Origin: Pseudomonas sp. B21_DOA
GTDB taxonomy: Bacteria > Pseudomonadota > Gammaproteobacteria > Pseudomonadales > Pseudomonadaceae
Direction of reading: 5' to 3'
Assembly: GCA_030544685.1 (NCBI GenBank)
Contig: CP086683.1
Location: 2,170,001 to 2,234,000, forward strand
Length of the DNA stretch: 64,000 bases
In this document: piece by piece, positions 47,105-57,338 of the stretch
How positions within the stretch are numbered: the first letter of the stretch is position 1
Layout: every line of letters starts with the position of its first letter
The notes under the pieces: generated by a model
Seen by the model: only the letters and a program-made list of their open reading frames with translations
What the model was told of the DNA's origin: nothing
The model's database searches: none
Made by a program: the position numbers and the translations under genes

Positions 47105-48255
47105 CAGGCGAGCAACTTGATCATTGTCTGGTAGTAGATCTCGGTCAGTACGTCGAGATCCGCCGCCAGCACGCGCTCATTGACCTGGTGGATGGTCGCG
47201 TTGACCGGGCCCAGTTCAACCACCTGCGTGCCCATGGTCGCGATGAAACGGCCATCGGAGGTGCCGCCGCTGGTCGATGCTTTGGTCTCGCGACCGGTGA
47301 TGTCTTTGATGCTCGACGACACCGCATCGAGCAGCGCACCCGGTTCGGTGAGGAACGGCAGGCCGGACAGCGCCCAATCGATGTGCCAGTCCAGGCCATG
47401 CTTGTCGAGGATATCGGCAACGCGCTTCTGCAGGCCTTCGACGGTCGATTCGGTGGAGAAGCGGAAGTTGAACACCGCCACCAGATCACCGGGAATCACG
47501 TTGGTCGCGCCGGTGCCGGAATTGAGGTTGGAAATCTGGAAACTGGTTGGCGGGAAGAAGTCGTTGCCGTGGTCCCAATGCTCGGCGGCAAGTTCGGCCA
47601 GCGCCGGAGCAGCGAGGTGAATCGGGTTCTTCGCCAGATGCGGGTAGGCCACGTGGCCCTGCACACCTTTGACCGTGAGCTTGGCACCGAGGGAGCCGCG
47701 ACGGCCGTTTTTCACCACATCGCCGACCAGCGTGGTACTCGACGGTTCGCCAACGATGCACCAGTCCAGACGCTCGTTGCGCGCGACCAGACGCTCGACC
47801 ACAGCCTTGGTGCCGTGATGCGCCGGGCCTTCTTCGTCGCTGGTGATCAGGAAAGCGACCTTGCCTTTATGGTTCGGGTAATCGGCAACAAAGCGTTCAG
47901 CGGCGACGGTCATCGATGCCAGGCTGCCTTTCATGTCCGCCGCGCCACGGCCGCAGAGCATGCCGTGTTCGTCGATCATGGCGTTGAACGGATCGATCTG
48001 CCATGCGGTAACCGGGCCGGTCGGCACCACGTCGGTGTGACCGGCGAAGCACAGCACCGGGCCGTCGTCGTTGCCATGAGTGGCCCAGAAGTTATCCACA
48101 TCTTCGATGCGCATCGGCTCCAGGGTAAAACCGGCATCGCCCAGGCGCTGCATCATCTGCTTCTGGCAGTCAGCGTCGACCGGGGTCACGGAAGGACGGC
48201 GGATCAGGTCGATGGCCAGTTGAAGGGTCGGCGATAGGTCGGCGTGGGCCGTCAT
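47104..48255 (-). CDS. dapE: Succinyl-diaminopimelate desuccinylase
   Basis: The 383-residue di-zinc M20 peptidase releases LL-diaminopimelate in the lysine and peptidoglycan pathway. Metal site residues are in [23 protein letters not shown], and [11 protein letters not shown]; a later SGGTSDGRF carries a conserved substrate-binding motif. The ATG at 48255 starts the conserved [18 protein letters not shown]. Intact. dapD and dapC, which act earlier in the same route, lie downstream in the window. Confidence 0.96.
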   Translation of the reverse strand: MTAHADLSPTLQLAIDLIRRPSVTPVDADCQKQMMQRLGDAGFTLEPMRIEDVDNFWATHGNDDGPVLCFAGHTDVVPTGPVTAWQIDPFNAMIDEHGMLCGRGAADMKGSLASMTVAAERFVADYPNHKGKVAFLITSDEEGPAHHGTKAVVERLVARNERLDWCIVGEPSSTTLVGDVVKNGRRGSLGAKLTVKGVQGHVAYPHLAKNPIHLAAPALAELAAEHWDHGNDFFPPTSFQISNLNSGTGATNVIPGDLVAVFNFRFSTESTVEGLQKRVADILDKHGLDWHIDWALSGLPFLTEPGALLDAVSSSIKDITGRETKASTSGGTSDGRFIATMGTQVVELGPVNATIHQVNERVLAADLDVLTEIYYQTMIKLLA

Positions 48256-48292
48256 GGAAAACTCCGGGATCATGAATTTGAGCGAGGGCCAA

Positions 48293-48382
48293 TGTGGGAG
48301 CGAGCTTGCTCGCGAAAGCGGTGTATCAGGCAACATAAGGGTTGAATGTTACAAAGCCTTCGCGAGCAAGCTCGCTCCCACA
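48293..48382. repeat. REP doublet (inverted pair)
   Basis: TGTGGGAGCGAGCTTGCTCG and its reverse complement between dapE and ndvB. Confidence 0.9.
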
Positions 48383-48466
48383 GGGATAGGAGAGCGCCCG
48401 CAAAATGGCGGTTATCTTAAAGCAAAACGGCGACCATTGGCCGCCGTTTAGTGCTGCGTTGCGGAT

Positions 48467-51058
48467 TTAGACGACCGGCACCGGCTCAGCTTTGGCCGCA
48501 GGTTTGGGCAGCGACGACAGGAACGCCATGATCAGCGCCGCCAGATACGGCAGCGACTGCACCAGCAACATGGTCACCCAGAAGCGCATGTCATTGCTCG
48601 GAATGCCCTGCACCAGGAAGATCCCCAGCGCCGCGCCCCACAGCAACAGCATAATGAACAGCTCTTCGCGAGCCTCGCTGATCGCCACCCAGAAACCGTG
48701 GTTGTCGGCGTTTTTCGGCGTGCGGAAAAACGGAATGCTGCTGGTGAAGAAACCGTACAGCACCGCTTTGGCGATGGTGTGCGACAACGCCAGGCCGGCC
48801 AGTGCTGCGCAGAACGCATCCTTCAGATTCACACCGACGGCGCGACGGTAGAGGAAGATGATCTTGCCAACCTTGAACACGAACAGCGCCAGCGGCGGGA
48901 TCGCGAAAATCAGCAACGGCGGATCGACCCGTTGCGGCACGATGATCATCGCCGCCGACCACAGTAACGCGCCGACGGTGAAGAAGATGTTCATGCCATC
49001 AGCGACCCACGGCAGCCAACCGGCGAGGAAGTGATAACGCTGACCGCGAGTCAGTTCGGTGTCCTTGCCGCGCAGCAGGCTGCGGGTGTGGCGCTTGATG
49101 ATTTGGATCGCGCCGTAGGCCCAACGGAAACGCTGTTTCTTGAAGTCGATGAAGGTATCCGGCATCAGGCCCTTGCCGTAGCTGTCGTGGTAATACGCCG
49201 CCGACAGGCCTTTCTCGAACACGCGCAGACCGAGTTCGGCGTCTTCACAGATGCACCAGTCAGCCCAGCCCAACTCTTCCAGTACCGAACGGCGGGTCAT
49301 GGTCATGGTGCCGTGCTGAATGATCGCGTCACGGTCGTTGCGGGTGACCATGCCGATGTGGAAGAAGCCTTTGTATTCGGCGTAGCACAGTTTTTTGAAA
49401 GTGCTTTCGTTCTGGTCGCGATAATCCTGCGGCGACTGCACCACGGCGATTTTCGGGTCGGCGAAGTGCGGCACCATGTGCTTGAGCCAGTTCGGATGCA
49501 CGCAGTAATCGGAGTCGATCACGGCAATGACTTCGGCATCCTTGGCGGTGTGCGGAATCAGGTAATTCAGCGCGCCGCCCTTGAAACCGGCCAGCGGCGA
49601 AACGTGGAAGAACTTGAAGCGCGGGCCGAGGGTTGCGCAGTAATCGCGTACCGGTTCCCACACCGCCGGGTCCTTGGTGTTGTTGTCGATTATCAGGACT
49701 TCGAAGTCCGGATAATCGAGTGCGGCGAGGGCGTCGAGGGTCTGTTTGACCATCTCTGGCGGCTCGTTGTAGCAGGGCACGTGGATCGACACTTTCGGTC
49801 GATAATCGGAATCGCCCAGCACTGGCAGGAATTCCCGACGGCGCTTGTGAATCCACACCGCTTCGGCCAGTTCATGGGCCTCGGTGAGCAGCACGATGAA
49901 GACCCCGAGCGCACCGAGCGCCAAGAGGAATCCGACCGTGAGGCTGAACCACGTGCTGTATTGCTGGCTGTAGTCGTAGCCGATGTACACCAGCACCGAA
50001 CCGCAGAGGAACGCGATAAAGGTCAGAAACGTGCGACCGCGCTGGCGCAGCGCCGAGCCGTCGATCATCAGCAGGGTCAGCGACAGCAGCGCCAGCACCA
50101 CCGAGCCGATGGCCAGCACGCGCCATTGCGGAATCGCCACCACCGGGCCTTCGAAATTGAATTTCTGCTGGCGCGCGGCATTGAACACGCCCCAGTAGGC
50201 GCCGACCGAACCTTCATCGCTGGCCTTCCACGGCTGATCGAACGCTTCGATCACGAAGTAGTTGAAGCCTTGGCGATTGAGCTTGTTAACCAGCGTGCGC
50301 AGATAAATTGCCTGATCCGCCGGCGAGGCATCGGCGCCACCGCGCATGCGACCGTTGCTCGGCCAGCCGACCTCGGAGAGCAGCAGCGGTTTTTTCGGAA
50401 ACAGTTTCTTCAGATCGCGGGCGCGGTCGAAGACGAACTGGCCAGCCTTGTCGACCGGAATGAATTCCCAGTAGGGCAGGACGTGGGCGGCGATCAGGTC
50501 AACGTGCTTGGCCAGTTGCGGATATTTCTCCCAGATGTGCCATTGCTCGGAGGTGGTCACCGGTACTTTGACCGCAGCGCGCACCCGATCCAGCAGAACG
50601 ATCAAGGCCTCAGGGGTGATCTCTTCGCGAAACAGCGCTTCGTTGCCGACCACCACGCGCACGACGCTGCGCGAGGTATTGGCCAGTTCGATGGCTTTGG
50701 TGATTTCCCGTTCGTTGCGTTCCTGATCCGGGCTGATCCAGATACCGAGGGTGACACGCAGGCCGAATTCCTCCGCCAGTTTCGGGATGTCTCCCAGCGA
50801 ACCGTCGACCGAATAGATCCGGATGTTGTCGGTCAGCTTGCTCATGATTTCCAGGTCACGGCGCATTTCATCGTCAGACGGATACTGATCCTTCTGAGGG
50901 AATTGCCCCTGCTGGAATGGCGAATACGAGAAGCCGGAGATTTGCTGCGGCCAGTTCGGCGCCGTGACCGGGCGATTGACCAGCGCCCAGAAACCGGTGA
51001 ACAAGGCAGCGATGGCCAGCACCACCACCAGGTTGAGTCCAAATTTACGCGATGACAT
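48467..51058 (-). CDS. ndvB: NdvB-like cyclic beta-1,3-glucan synthase (GH17-GT2 fusion)
   Basis: This 863-residue membrane enzyme has an N-terminal TM segment, a GH17-like domain (residues ~40-330; the acids are in VVVGNEALFREE and LLSEVGWPSNGR) and several membrane segments. A cytosolic GT2 domain follows with DSDYCVHPN, the EDAELGLRVFEKG acceptor motif and QRFRW. It builds and cyclises periplasmic glucans, which in P. aeruginosa are linked to biofilm antibiotic tolerance. The start at 51058 is the conserved MSSRKFGLN; a longer frame reaches 51154. It lies upstream of dapE, as I recall for P. aeruginosa. Confidence 0.88.
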   Translation of the reverse strand: MSSRKFGLNLVVVLAIAALFTGFWALVNRPVTAPNWPQQISGFSYSPFQQGQFPQKDQYPSDDEMRRDLEIMSKLTDNIRIYSVDGSLGDIPKLAEEFGLRVTLGIWISPDQERNEREITKAIELANTSRSVVRVVVGNEALFREEITPEALIVLLDRVRAAVKVPVTTSEQWHIWEKYPQLAKHVDLIAAHVLPYWEFIPVDKAGQFVFDRARDLKKLFPKKPLLLSEVGWPSNGRMRGGADASPADQAIYLRTLVNKLNRQGFNYFVIEAFDQPWKASDEGSVGAYWGVFNAARQQKFNFEGPVVAIPQWRVLAIGSVVLALLSLTLLMIDGSALRQRGRTFLTFIAFLCGSVLVYIGYDYSQQYSTWFSLTVGFLLALGALGVFIVLLTEAHELAEAVWIHKRRREFLPVLGDSDYRPKVSIHVPCYNEPPEMVKQTLDALAALDYPDFEVLIIDNNTKDPAVWEPVRDYCATLGPRFKFFHVSPLAGFKGGALNYLIPHTAKDAEVIAVIDSDYCVHPNWLKHMVPHFADPKIAVVQSPQDYRDQNESTFKKLCYAEYKGFFHIGMVTRNDRDAIIQHGTMTMTRRSVLEELGWADWCICEDAELGLRVFEKGLSAAYYHDSYGKGLMPDTFIDFKKQRFRWAYGAIQIIKRHTRSLLRGKDTELTRGQRYHFLAGWLPWVADGMNIFFTVGALLWSAAMIIVPQRVDPPLLIFAIPPLALFVFKVGKIIFLYRRAVGVNLKDAFCAALAGLALSHTIAKAVLYGFFTSSIPFFRTPKNADNHGFWVAISEAREELFIMLLLWGAALGIFLVQGIPSNDMRFWVTMLLVQSLPYLAALIMAFLSSLPKPAAKAEPVPVV

Positions 51059-51278
51059 AGCTGTTTCGGGTTCCAAAGGCTGTGGAACGAAGGATCGGTC
51101 GGATAGATGCCCGAGGGGCGCGCATCCTACACCGGCAGTTAACCAGTCGTACAACTGACGGGAAAATGCCTGACATTGGGCAGCCGTCTCTGACTTAAGT
51201 TCTTACACTTGTCGCTTGCAGCTTAAAACTTGTCCCTGCGTGGCCCTATAATGCGCGCCGGTTTTTGGGGTAATGGTC
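51059..51278. other. ndvB-tcdA divergent intergenic region
   Basis: Holds a partial AGCTTGCAAGCT-type repeat near 51204-51235 (TTGTCGCTTGCAGCTTAAAA) and a good -10 box (TATAAT, 51247-51252) for tcdA, though no strong -35 sits at the usual distance. Confidence 0.6.
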
Positions 51279-52090
51279 ATGAGTACAGAAGATCCGCGGT
51301 TTGCAGGCATCGCCCGTTTGTATGGCATCGAGGGCCTGGAACGCCTGCGCGCCGCCCATGTGGCAATCGTCGGCGTCGGCGGCGTCGGTTCCTGGGCGGC
51401 GGAAGCCATGGCCCGTTGCGGGGTTGGCGAGATCTCGCTGTTCGACCTCGACGACGTCTGCGTCAGCAATGCCAACCGCCAGTTGCACGCCTTGGACAGC
51501 ACTGTCGGCAAACCCAAGGTCGAGGTGATGGCCGAGCGTCTGCGCGGGATCAACCCTGATTGCACGGTGCACGCCGTGGCCGATTTCGTTACCCGCGACA
51601 CCATGGCCGAATACATCACGCCGAACATCGACTGCGTGATCGACTGCATCGATGCGGTCAACGCCAAAGCGGCGCTGATCGCCTGGTGCAAGCGCCGCAA
51701 GATCCAGATCATCACCACCGGCGGCGCCGGCGGGCAGATTGACCCGACGCTGATTCAGGTTTGTGATCTGAACCGCACCTTTAACGACCCGCTGGCTTCG
51801 AAAGTGCGCTCAACCTTGCGCCGGGACTACGGCTTTTCCCGCACCGTGACCCGCCACTACAGCGTGCCGTGTGTGTTTTCCACGGAACAGCTGCGCTACC
51901 CCAAACCGGACGGCAGCATTTGCCTGCAGAAGAGTTTTGTCGGCGACGGCGTGAAGCTCGACTGCGCCGGCGGGTTTGGCGCGGTGATGATGGTCACGGC
52001 GACGTTTGGTATGGTCGCGGCGACCAAGGCTGTGGACAAGATTGTGGCGGGGTGCGGCGGCCGGCTGACAGAGTTAAACCTCAGGTTTGA
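51279..52090 (+). CDS. tcdA: TcdA, tRNA ct6A37 cyclase (one apparent frameshift)
   Basis: TcdA (CsdL) is an E1-like ATP-dependent enzyme that cyclises t6A37 in tRNA to ct6A. The adenylation domain has VGVGGVGSWAAEAMARCGVG and FDLDDVCVSNANRQ. The frame breaks near 52050 where one G appears missing from a G-run; the corrected product ends VRRPADRVKPQV at 52090 (270 residues). Its functional partners csdA and sufE/csdE converge on it just downstream. Start at ATG 51279 (a preceding ATG at 51273 is possible). Confidence 0.93.
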
Positions 52091-52105
52091 GCTGTGTGGC
52101 TGCTG

Positions 52106-52205
52106 GCCTCATCGCTGGCAAGCCAGCTCCCACAGATATTTCAGTGAGCTCACTGTATCTGTGAACACCATGGAACCCTGTGGGAGCTGGCTTGCCAGCG
52201 ATGGC
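52106..52205. repeat. REP doublet, GCTGGC variant
   Basis: CATCGCTGGCAAGCCAGCTC (from 52110) faces TGTGGGAGCTGGCTTGCCAG (from 52179). It occupies the gap between the converging tcdA and sufE genes. Confidence 0.88.
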
Positions 52206-52207
52206 GA

Positions 52208-52612
52208 TCAGCCTGCCAACTCATTCATCCGCTGGAGCACCGCATTCAGGCCATTGCTGCGCGAAGGCGACAGCTGCCGCGACAAGCCCAACTGATTGAA
52301 CCACTCCGGCAAATCCACCTGCTGCAACTCCGCCGCCGACAACCCGTTGACCCGCAACAGCAACAACGCCACCAATCCGCGAATCATCCGCGCATCGCTG
52401 CTCGCCTTGAACTGCCAATGACCGTCGCGCAAATCACCGACCAGCCACACCTGGCTCTCACAACCATGCACCCGATTGGCCTCGCACTTTTCAGTGTCAT
52501 CCAACGCCGGCAAGCGATCGCCAAACTGCATCAGCAGCCGCGCCCGCTGTTCCCAGCCAGCCGCGTTCTGAAAGATCTGCAGCGCCTCTGCCGCTTCCAC
52601 CGGCAGGCTCAT
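52208..52612 (-). CDS. csdE: SufE/CsdE sulfur acceptor
   Basis: The 134-residue protein accepts sulfur from the CsdA cysteine desulfurase on its conserved Cys in VHGCESQVWL. It resembles E. coli CsdE and SufE in length and motifs. The start overlaps the csdA stop by four bases (ATGA). The E. coli csdA-csdE-tcdA neighbourhood supports the CsdE assignment. Confidence 0.9.
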   Translation of the reverse strand: MSLPVEAAEALQIFQNAAGWEQRARLLMQFGDRLPALDDTEKCEANRVHGCESQVWLVGDLRDGHWQFKASSDARMIRGLVALLLLRVNGLSAAELQQVDLPEWFNQLGLSRQLSPSRSNGLNAVLQRMNELAG

Positions 52613-53811
52613 CGCAACATCTCCAGCGCCTGATCCAGCGCCTCGAAAAAGCGCTCCAGATCTTCCGAATCGTTATACAGCGCCAGCGACACGCGAATCG
52701 CGCCGGCCAGTTCGAAGCTCTTCATCAGCGGCATGGCGCAGTGATGCCCCGCACGCACGGCAATGCCTTGTTCGGTCAGCAAGTGCGCAAGATCGGCGTT
52801 GTGCACGCCTTCGACGACAAAACTGGCCAGCGCCAATTGCGGCTTGCCGAGCAGGCGAATGCCATTGCGTGCGGCGAGGCCGTGCAGCAGATAGTCGTGC
52901 AGTGCCGCTTCGTGGGCAGATACGGCGTCCTGATCCAGACCGGCCAAGTAGTCGAGGGTTGCTCCGAGGCCGATGACGCTGGCGATCGGGGTGTGCCCGC
53001 CTCGAACCCCAAAGGCGCCGGCCGGAAGCGCGAATCCTGATAGTTGGCGTCGAGCACCATCTCGCCGCCGAACTGCCAGTGCTGCAATCGCTCCAGCGCA
53101 GCGTTGCGCCCGAACAGCACGCCCAGACCATCCGGGCCGTAGAGCTTGTGGCTGGAAAACACATAGAAGTCGCAACCCAGCGCCTGCACATCATGCCGGC
53201 CGTGCACCACACCTTGCGCGCCATCGACTACCGTGAGCGCGTTCTGCGCCTTGGCCATGCCGAGCAAAGCGGTCAGTGGCTGCCAGGCGCCAAGCACGTT
53301 GGACAACTGGCTGACCGCCAACAAACGTGTGCGCGGGCCGATCAGATGCACGGCAGCGGCGAGGTCGATCAGGCCGTCGGCATCCAGCGGCAGGATCACC
53401 AGTTTCAGCTGACGGCGTTGCGCCAGTTGCTGCCACGGCAGCAGGTTGGCGTGATGCTCCAGAGCGCTGATGACAATCTCATCGCCCGGCTGAAACAGAG
53501 GCTCCAGACCATAAGCCAGCAGATTCAGCGCGCTGGTGGCACCATGCGTGAAGATGATTTGCCCGCTGTCACCGGCATTCAGCCATTGGCCAACCTTGCG
53601 CCGACTGTCTTCGAACGCTTGTGTCGCGTGGGCACCGGGCAGGTGTTGCGCACGATGTACATTGGCCGCGCCGTTGGCGTAGTAATGCGTCAGTGCGTCA
53701 AGTAGGGCTTGTGGTTTTTGCGTGGTGGCGGCGCTGTCCAGATAGGTCTGGTCTTGCCGTTGCAGAGCGGCGATGGCCGGGAAATCGGCGCGCCAGGGGA
53801 GGGATCATCAT
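52609..53811 (-). CDS. csdA: Cysteine desulfurase CsdA (two apparent frameshifts)
   Basis: A PLP-dependent class V aminotransferase-fold enzyme that moves sulfur from cysteine to CsdE. Features are TYLDSAATTQKP, ISALEHHANLLPW, VDGAQG, the PLP Lys in VFSSHKLYGPDG, and the catalytic Cys in RAGHHCAMP. The frame breaks near 53798 (G-run one too long, only apparent insertion besides the antiporter) and near 52990 (GGGG one short). Corrected length is 400 residues, the family norm. With the errors, the longest frame starts only at 53399. Confidence 0.9.
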
Positions 53812-53853
53812 GAGTTCAGCCCTGTGAAATTGGGCGGGGTGTACGCCAAACCT

Positions 53854-53926
53854 TGTGGGAGCGAGCCTGCTCGCGAAAGCATCCTTGAGGACGCCAGAAG
53901 CTTCGCGAGCAGGCTCGCTCCCACAG
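53854..53926. repeat. REP doublet (inverted pair)
   Basis: TGTGGGAGCGAGCCTGCTCG faces its reverse complement with a short ~28-base spacer, upstream of csdA and downstream of dapD. Confidence 0.9.
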
Positions 53927-53941
53927 AGATCAACGCGCTGC

Positions 53942-54976
53942 TTAGTTGTGAGCGTGCAGCGCTTCGTTCAGTTCGATCGCCGATTTGTGGGTTTTGCACT
54001 CCACAGCACCGGTTTCCGAATTGCGACGGAACAGCAGGTCAGTCTGACCGGCCAATTCACGCGCCTTCACCACCTTGACCAGATTGTTGTTTTCGTCGAG
54101 CAGCGCAACCTTGGTGCCAGCGGTCACGTACAGGCCCGATTCCACAGTGTTGCGGTCGCCCAGCGGAATGCCGATGCCGGCGTTGGCGCCGATCAGGCAG
54201 CCTTCGCCGACCTTGATCACGATGTTGCCGCCGCCCGACAGGGTGCCCATGGTCGAGCAACCGCCGCCCAGGTCCGAACCCTTGCCGACGAAGACGCCAG
54301 CGGAAACGCGGCCTTCGATCATGCCCGGGCCTTCGGTGCCGGCGTTGAAGTTGATGAAACCTTCGTGCATGACGGTGGTGCCTTCGCCGACATAAGCGCC
54401 CAGACGCAGACGTGCCGCATCAGCGATACGCACGCCGGCCGGTACTACGTAGTCGGTCATTTTCGGGAACTTGTCCACCGAGAACACTTCCAGCAGCTCG
54501 CCGCGCAGGCGTGCTTCGAGTTGCATTTCCGCCAGTTCGCTCAGGTCGATCGCGCCCTGGCTGGTCCACGCCACGTTCGGCAGCAGCGGGAAGATACCGG
54601 CGAGGCTGACGCCGTGCGGCTTGACCAGACGGTGCGACAGCAGATGCAGCTTGAGGTAGGCCTCAGGCGTGGAGGTCAGTTGCGCGTCTTCGGCCAGCAA
54701 AGTGGCGACCAGCGGCTTGTGGCTTTCGGCCAGGCGGGTCAGGAGCTTGCCTTGCACGGCGTCGATGCCTTTGACGGCTTCAGCCAGTTGCGCAGCCTGG
54801 GCGGTGGTGAAGGTGATGGCCTGGTTGCCTTCGGTGTAACCGAGGATCGGTGCAACAGCCGCGACCAGTTCGGCCGAAGGATTGAGCAGTGGCTGGGCGT
54901 AGAACACTTCCAGCCATGCGCCTTGACGGTTCTGGGTGCCGACACCAAAGGCGATGCTGAACAGGGAATTGGACAT
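53942..54976 (-). CDS. dapD: DapD, tetrahydrodipicolinate N-succinyltransferase
   Basis: The 344-residue enzyme transfers succinyl from succinyl-CoA in lysine synthesis. The C-terminal half is a left-handed beta helix of hexapeptide repeats (AARLRLGAYVGEGTTVMHEGFI; GGGNIVIKVGEGCLIGANAG). This is the long Pseudomonas/actinobacterial type, with an extra ~130-residue N-terminal domain compared with the ~275-residue E. coli enzyme. Intact. Confidence 0.95.
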   Translation of the reverse strand: MSNSLFSIAFGVGTQNRQGAWLEVFYAQPLLNPSAELVAAVAPILGYTEGNQAITFTTAQAAQLAEAVKGIDAVQGKLLTRLAESHKPLVATLLAEDAQLTSTPEAYLKLHLLSHRLVKPHGVSLAGIFPLLPNVAWTSQGAIDLSELAEMQLEARLRGELLEVFSVDKFPKMTDYVVPAGVRIADAARLRLGAYVGEGTTVMHEGFINFNAGTEGPGMIEGRVSAGVFVGKGSDLGGGCSTMGTLSGGGNIVIKVGEGCLIGANAGIGIPLGDRNTVESGLYVTAGTKVALLDENNNLVKVVKARELAGQTDLLFRRNSETGAVECKTHKSAIELNEALHAHN

Positions 54977-55007
54977 GTGAATACCTCTACAAAGGGTGAC
55001 GGGCTGC

Positions 55008-55370
55008 TTACTTCAGAGCAGCCGCGTAGATATCTGGCTTGAAGCCAATCAGGGTTCGATCACCGAGATCGAGCACCGGGCGCTTGATCATCGAGGGTTG
55101 CGCGAGCATCAGTTCGATGGCTTTCGACTGGTCGAGATCGGCTTTGCGTTCGTCGTCGAGTTTGCGAAAGGTCGTGCCGGCGCGGTTCAACACGGTTTGC
55201 CAGCCGTGCTCGTCGCACCATTGGCTCAGGTGCTCACGGTCAATGCCGGCGGTCTTGTAATCGTGAAAGTCATAGCTGACAGCGTGTTCATCAAGCCAGG
55301 TGCGCGCCTTTTTCATGGTGTCGCAGGCTTTGATGCCGAAAAGGTGCAACGTTTTACTTGAAACGGCCAA
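55008..55370 (-). CDS. ArsC/Spx-family reductase (YffB-like)
   Basis: A 120-residue thioredoxin-fold protein with a single active-site cysteine in GIKACDTMKKA and the ArsC-family PSMIKRPVL motif near residue 92. True arsenate reductase activity is doubtful for this subgroup; it lies next to dapD, as in other pseudomonads as I recall. The start is a TTG with AGGGGG seven bases upstream. Confidence 0.87.
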   Translation of the reverse strand: MAVSSKTLHLFGIKACDTMKKARTWLDEHAVSYDFHDYKTAGIDREHLSQWCDEHGWQTVLNRAGTTFRKLDDERKADLDQSKAIELMLAQPSMIKRPVLDLGDRTLIGFKPDIYAAALK

Positions 55371-55467
55371 GGAATCGCCCCCTTTACAGGTGCTGGAAAA
55401 AATGGTGACGGATTATGCCATGACCGGACGGTTTCGTCGGCCACGGTTGTCGTAACGCTGTAAAACC

Positions 55468-55557
55468 TGTGGGAGCGAGCTTGCTCGCGAACGGGGCCTG
55501 TCAGTCAACTTCTGTGCTGAATGACACACTGCATTCGCGAGCAAGCTCGCTCCCACA
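55468..55557. repeat. REP doublet (inverted pair)
   Basis: TGTGGGAGCGAGCTTGCTCG and its reverse complement in the ~290-base gap between the ArsC-like gene and the antiporter; the remainder of that gap shows nothing else. Confidence 0.9.
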
Positions 55558-55661
55558 TTTAGTCCGGCGTCCAGGCGTGCGACGTATGTGCAACGGTCAG
55601 CCACAGCCTAAGGCGCTAATATGGCAGTTCAACGCTGTCGATCGCCTGAGATTCTGGTTTT

Positions 55662-57294
55662 ATGCAAACTGCTTACACCGTCCTGATCCTGCTGATGCTG
55701 GTCAGCCTCTCGCGCCTGGTCGGGCGGGTCATCCCGCTGCCGTTGCCGCTGGTGCAAATCGCCGCCGGTGCCTTGCTCGCCTGGCCGACTTTGGGCCTGC
55801 ACGTCGCCCTCGATCCCGAGTTGTTCCTGTTTCTGTTCCTGCCGCCGCTGCTGTTTTCCGATGGCTGGCGCATGCCCAAACGCGCACTCTGGCAACTGCG
55901 CGGGCCGATCCTGACGCTGGCCGTCGGCCTTGTTCTGTTCACCGTAGTCGGCGCCGGTTATTTCATTCATTGGCTGTTGCCGACGATTCCGTTGCCGGTG
56001 GCCTTTGCTTTGGCAGCGGTTTTGTCGCCGACCGACGCCGTCGCAGTTTCGGCGATTTCGCAGAACCGCTTGCCAACGCCGCTGATGCACATGCTGCAAG
56101 GCGAGGCGCTGATGAATGACGCCTCGGGCCTGGTGACCTTCAAGTTCGCCCTCGCTGCGGCGGTCACAGGCGTGTTCTCACTGACCAATGCCAGCCTGAC
56201 GTCTCGTCGCGGTGGCGCTGGGTGGTCTGGCGGTCGGCGTGGCGTTGAGCTGGCTGGTCGGGCGCCTGCGCGCGTGGATGATCGCCCGGGGCTGGGACGA
56301 TCCGGCCACTCACGTGGTGTTCATGTTGCTGCTGCCGTTCGCCGCTTACGTATTGGCCGAACGTTTGGGCGCTTCAGGGATTCTCTCGGCGGTAGCGGCA
56401 GGGATGATGCAGAGCTGGCTCGACCTGTTGCCACGCCAGACCAGCACACGCTTGCTCAACCGCAGTGTCTGGGCGCTGCTCGAATTTGCCTTCAATGGCT
56501 TGATCTTCTTGCTGCTCGGCCTGCAGTTGCCAGACATCATCAAGGCCGTGGTCAGCCACGAACCGACGGTCTGGCCGACCCTGTTCTACCGCTGCCTCGA
56601 TGTACTGGCGATTTTCGTTGCGCTGGTGCTGCTGCGCTTCATCTGGGTGCAGAGCATCTGGCGCTTGTCGGTGTTGCTGCGCCGAGTGCGCGGCAAGGGT
56701 GAGCTGACGCAAGTGCCGACGGCGCGTTCATGCTGGTTGCTGACGGTGGGCGGTGTGCGCGGGGCGGTGACGCTGGCGGGCGTGATGTCGGTGCCGATGC
56801 TGATCGGCGCCGAGGCTTTTCCTGAACGCGACTTGCTGATTTTCATTGCTGCCGGGGTGATTCTGCTGTCGCTGGTCTCGGCCTGTATCGCGCTGCCCTT
56901 GCTGCTGCGCGGCATCGACAAAAGTCCCGACGACAAGCGTCGTCAGGAAGTGCGCGACGCTTGGCGCAAGACTGCCGAAGCGGCGATTCACTCGCTGGAA
57001 AGCGAAGAAGTGGTCCCACAGGATGCCGCTCAAGCGGCGCTGGCGGCGGAACTCAAGGCGCGGATCATGTCCGAATATCGCCATCAACTTGATGTGTTCA
57101 ACGATTCCGCCGAAGCCCAGGCGCTGGCATTCCAGATGGATCTGCTTGAACGGCGTTTGCGCTTGAAAGCACTGCGCGCGCAGCGTCTTGAGCTTTACAG
57201 TCTGAGCCGTCAGCACCAGATCGGTGATGACGTGTTGCGAGAAGTGCTCGGGGAACTGGATTTGAGCGAGGCCAATCTGGGGCAGGTCAAATAA
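55662..57294 (+). CDS. CPA1-family Na+/H+ antiporter (one apparent frameshift)
   Basis: The membrane antiporter has about 12 predicted segments. The ion-binding SPTDAVAVSAI is in TM5 and the neighbouring EALMNDASGLVTF is typical of CPA1/NhaP. A cytosolic C-terminal tail of ~130 residues follows. The frame breaks near 56204 in ...NASLT and resumes as VAVALGGLAVGVALSW; here the shift equals one extra base or two missing ones, unlike most other breaks. Total length ~543 residues. Probably exports Na+ or K+ in exchange for protons. Confidence 0.88.
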
Positions 57295-57338
57295 TCGCTT
57301 GAGCGCTTGCAGCAGTGGCTGCCGCAAGCGCTCCGCAA

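Noticed and set aside
49031-51055. A 674-codon frame antisense to ndvB
   Set aside because: Shadow of ndvB; no domain and no ribosome binding site.
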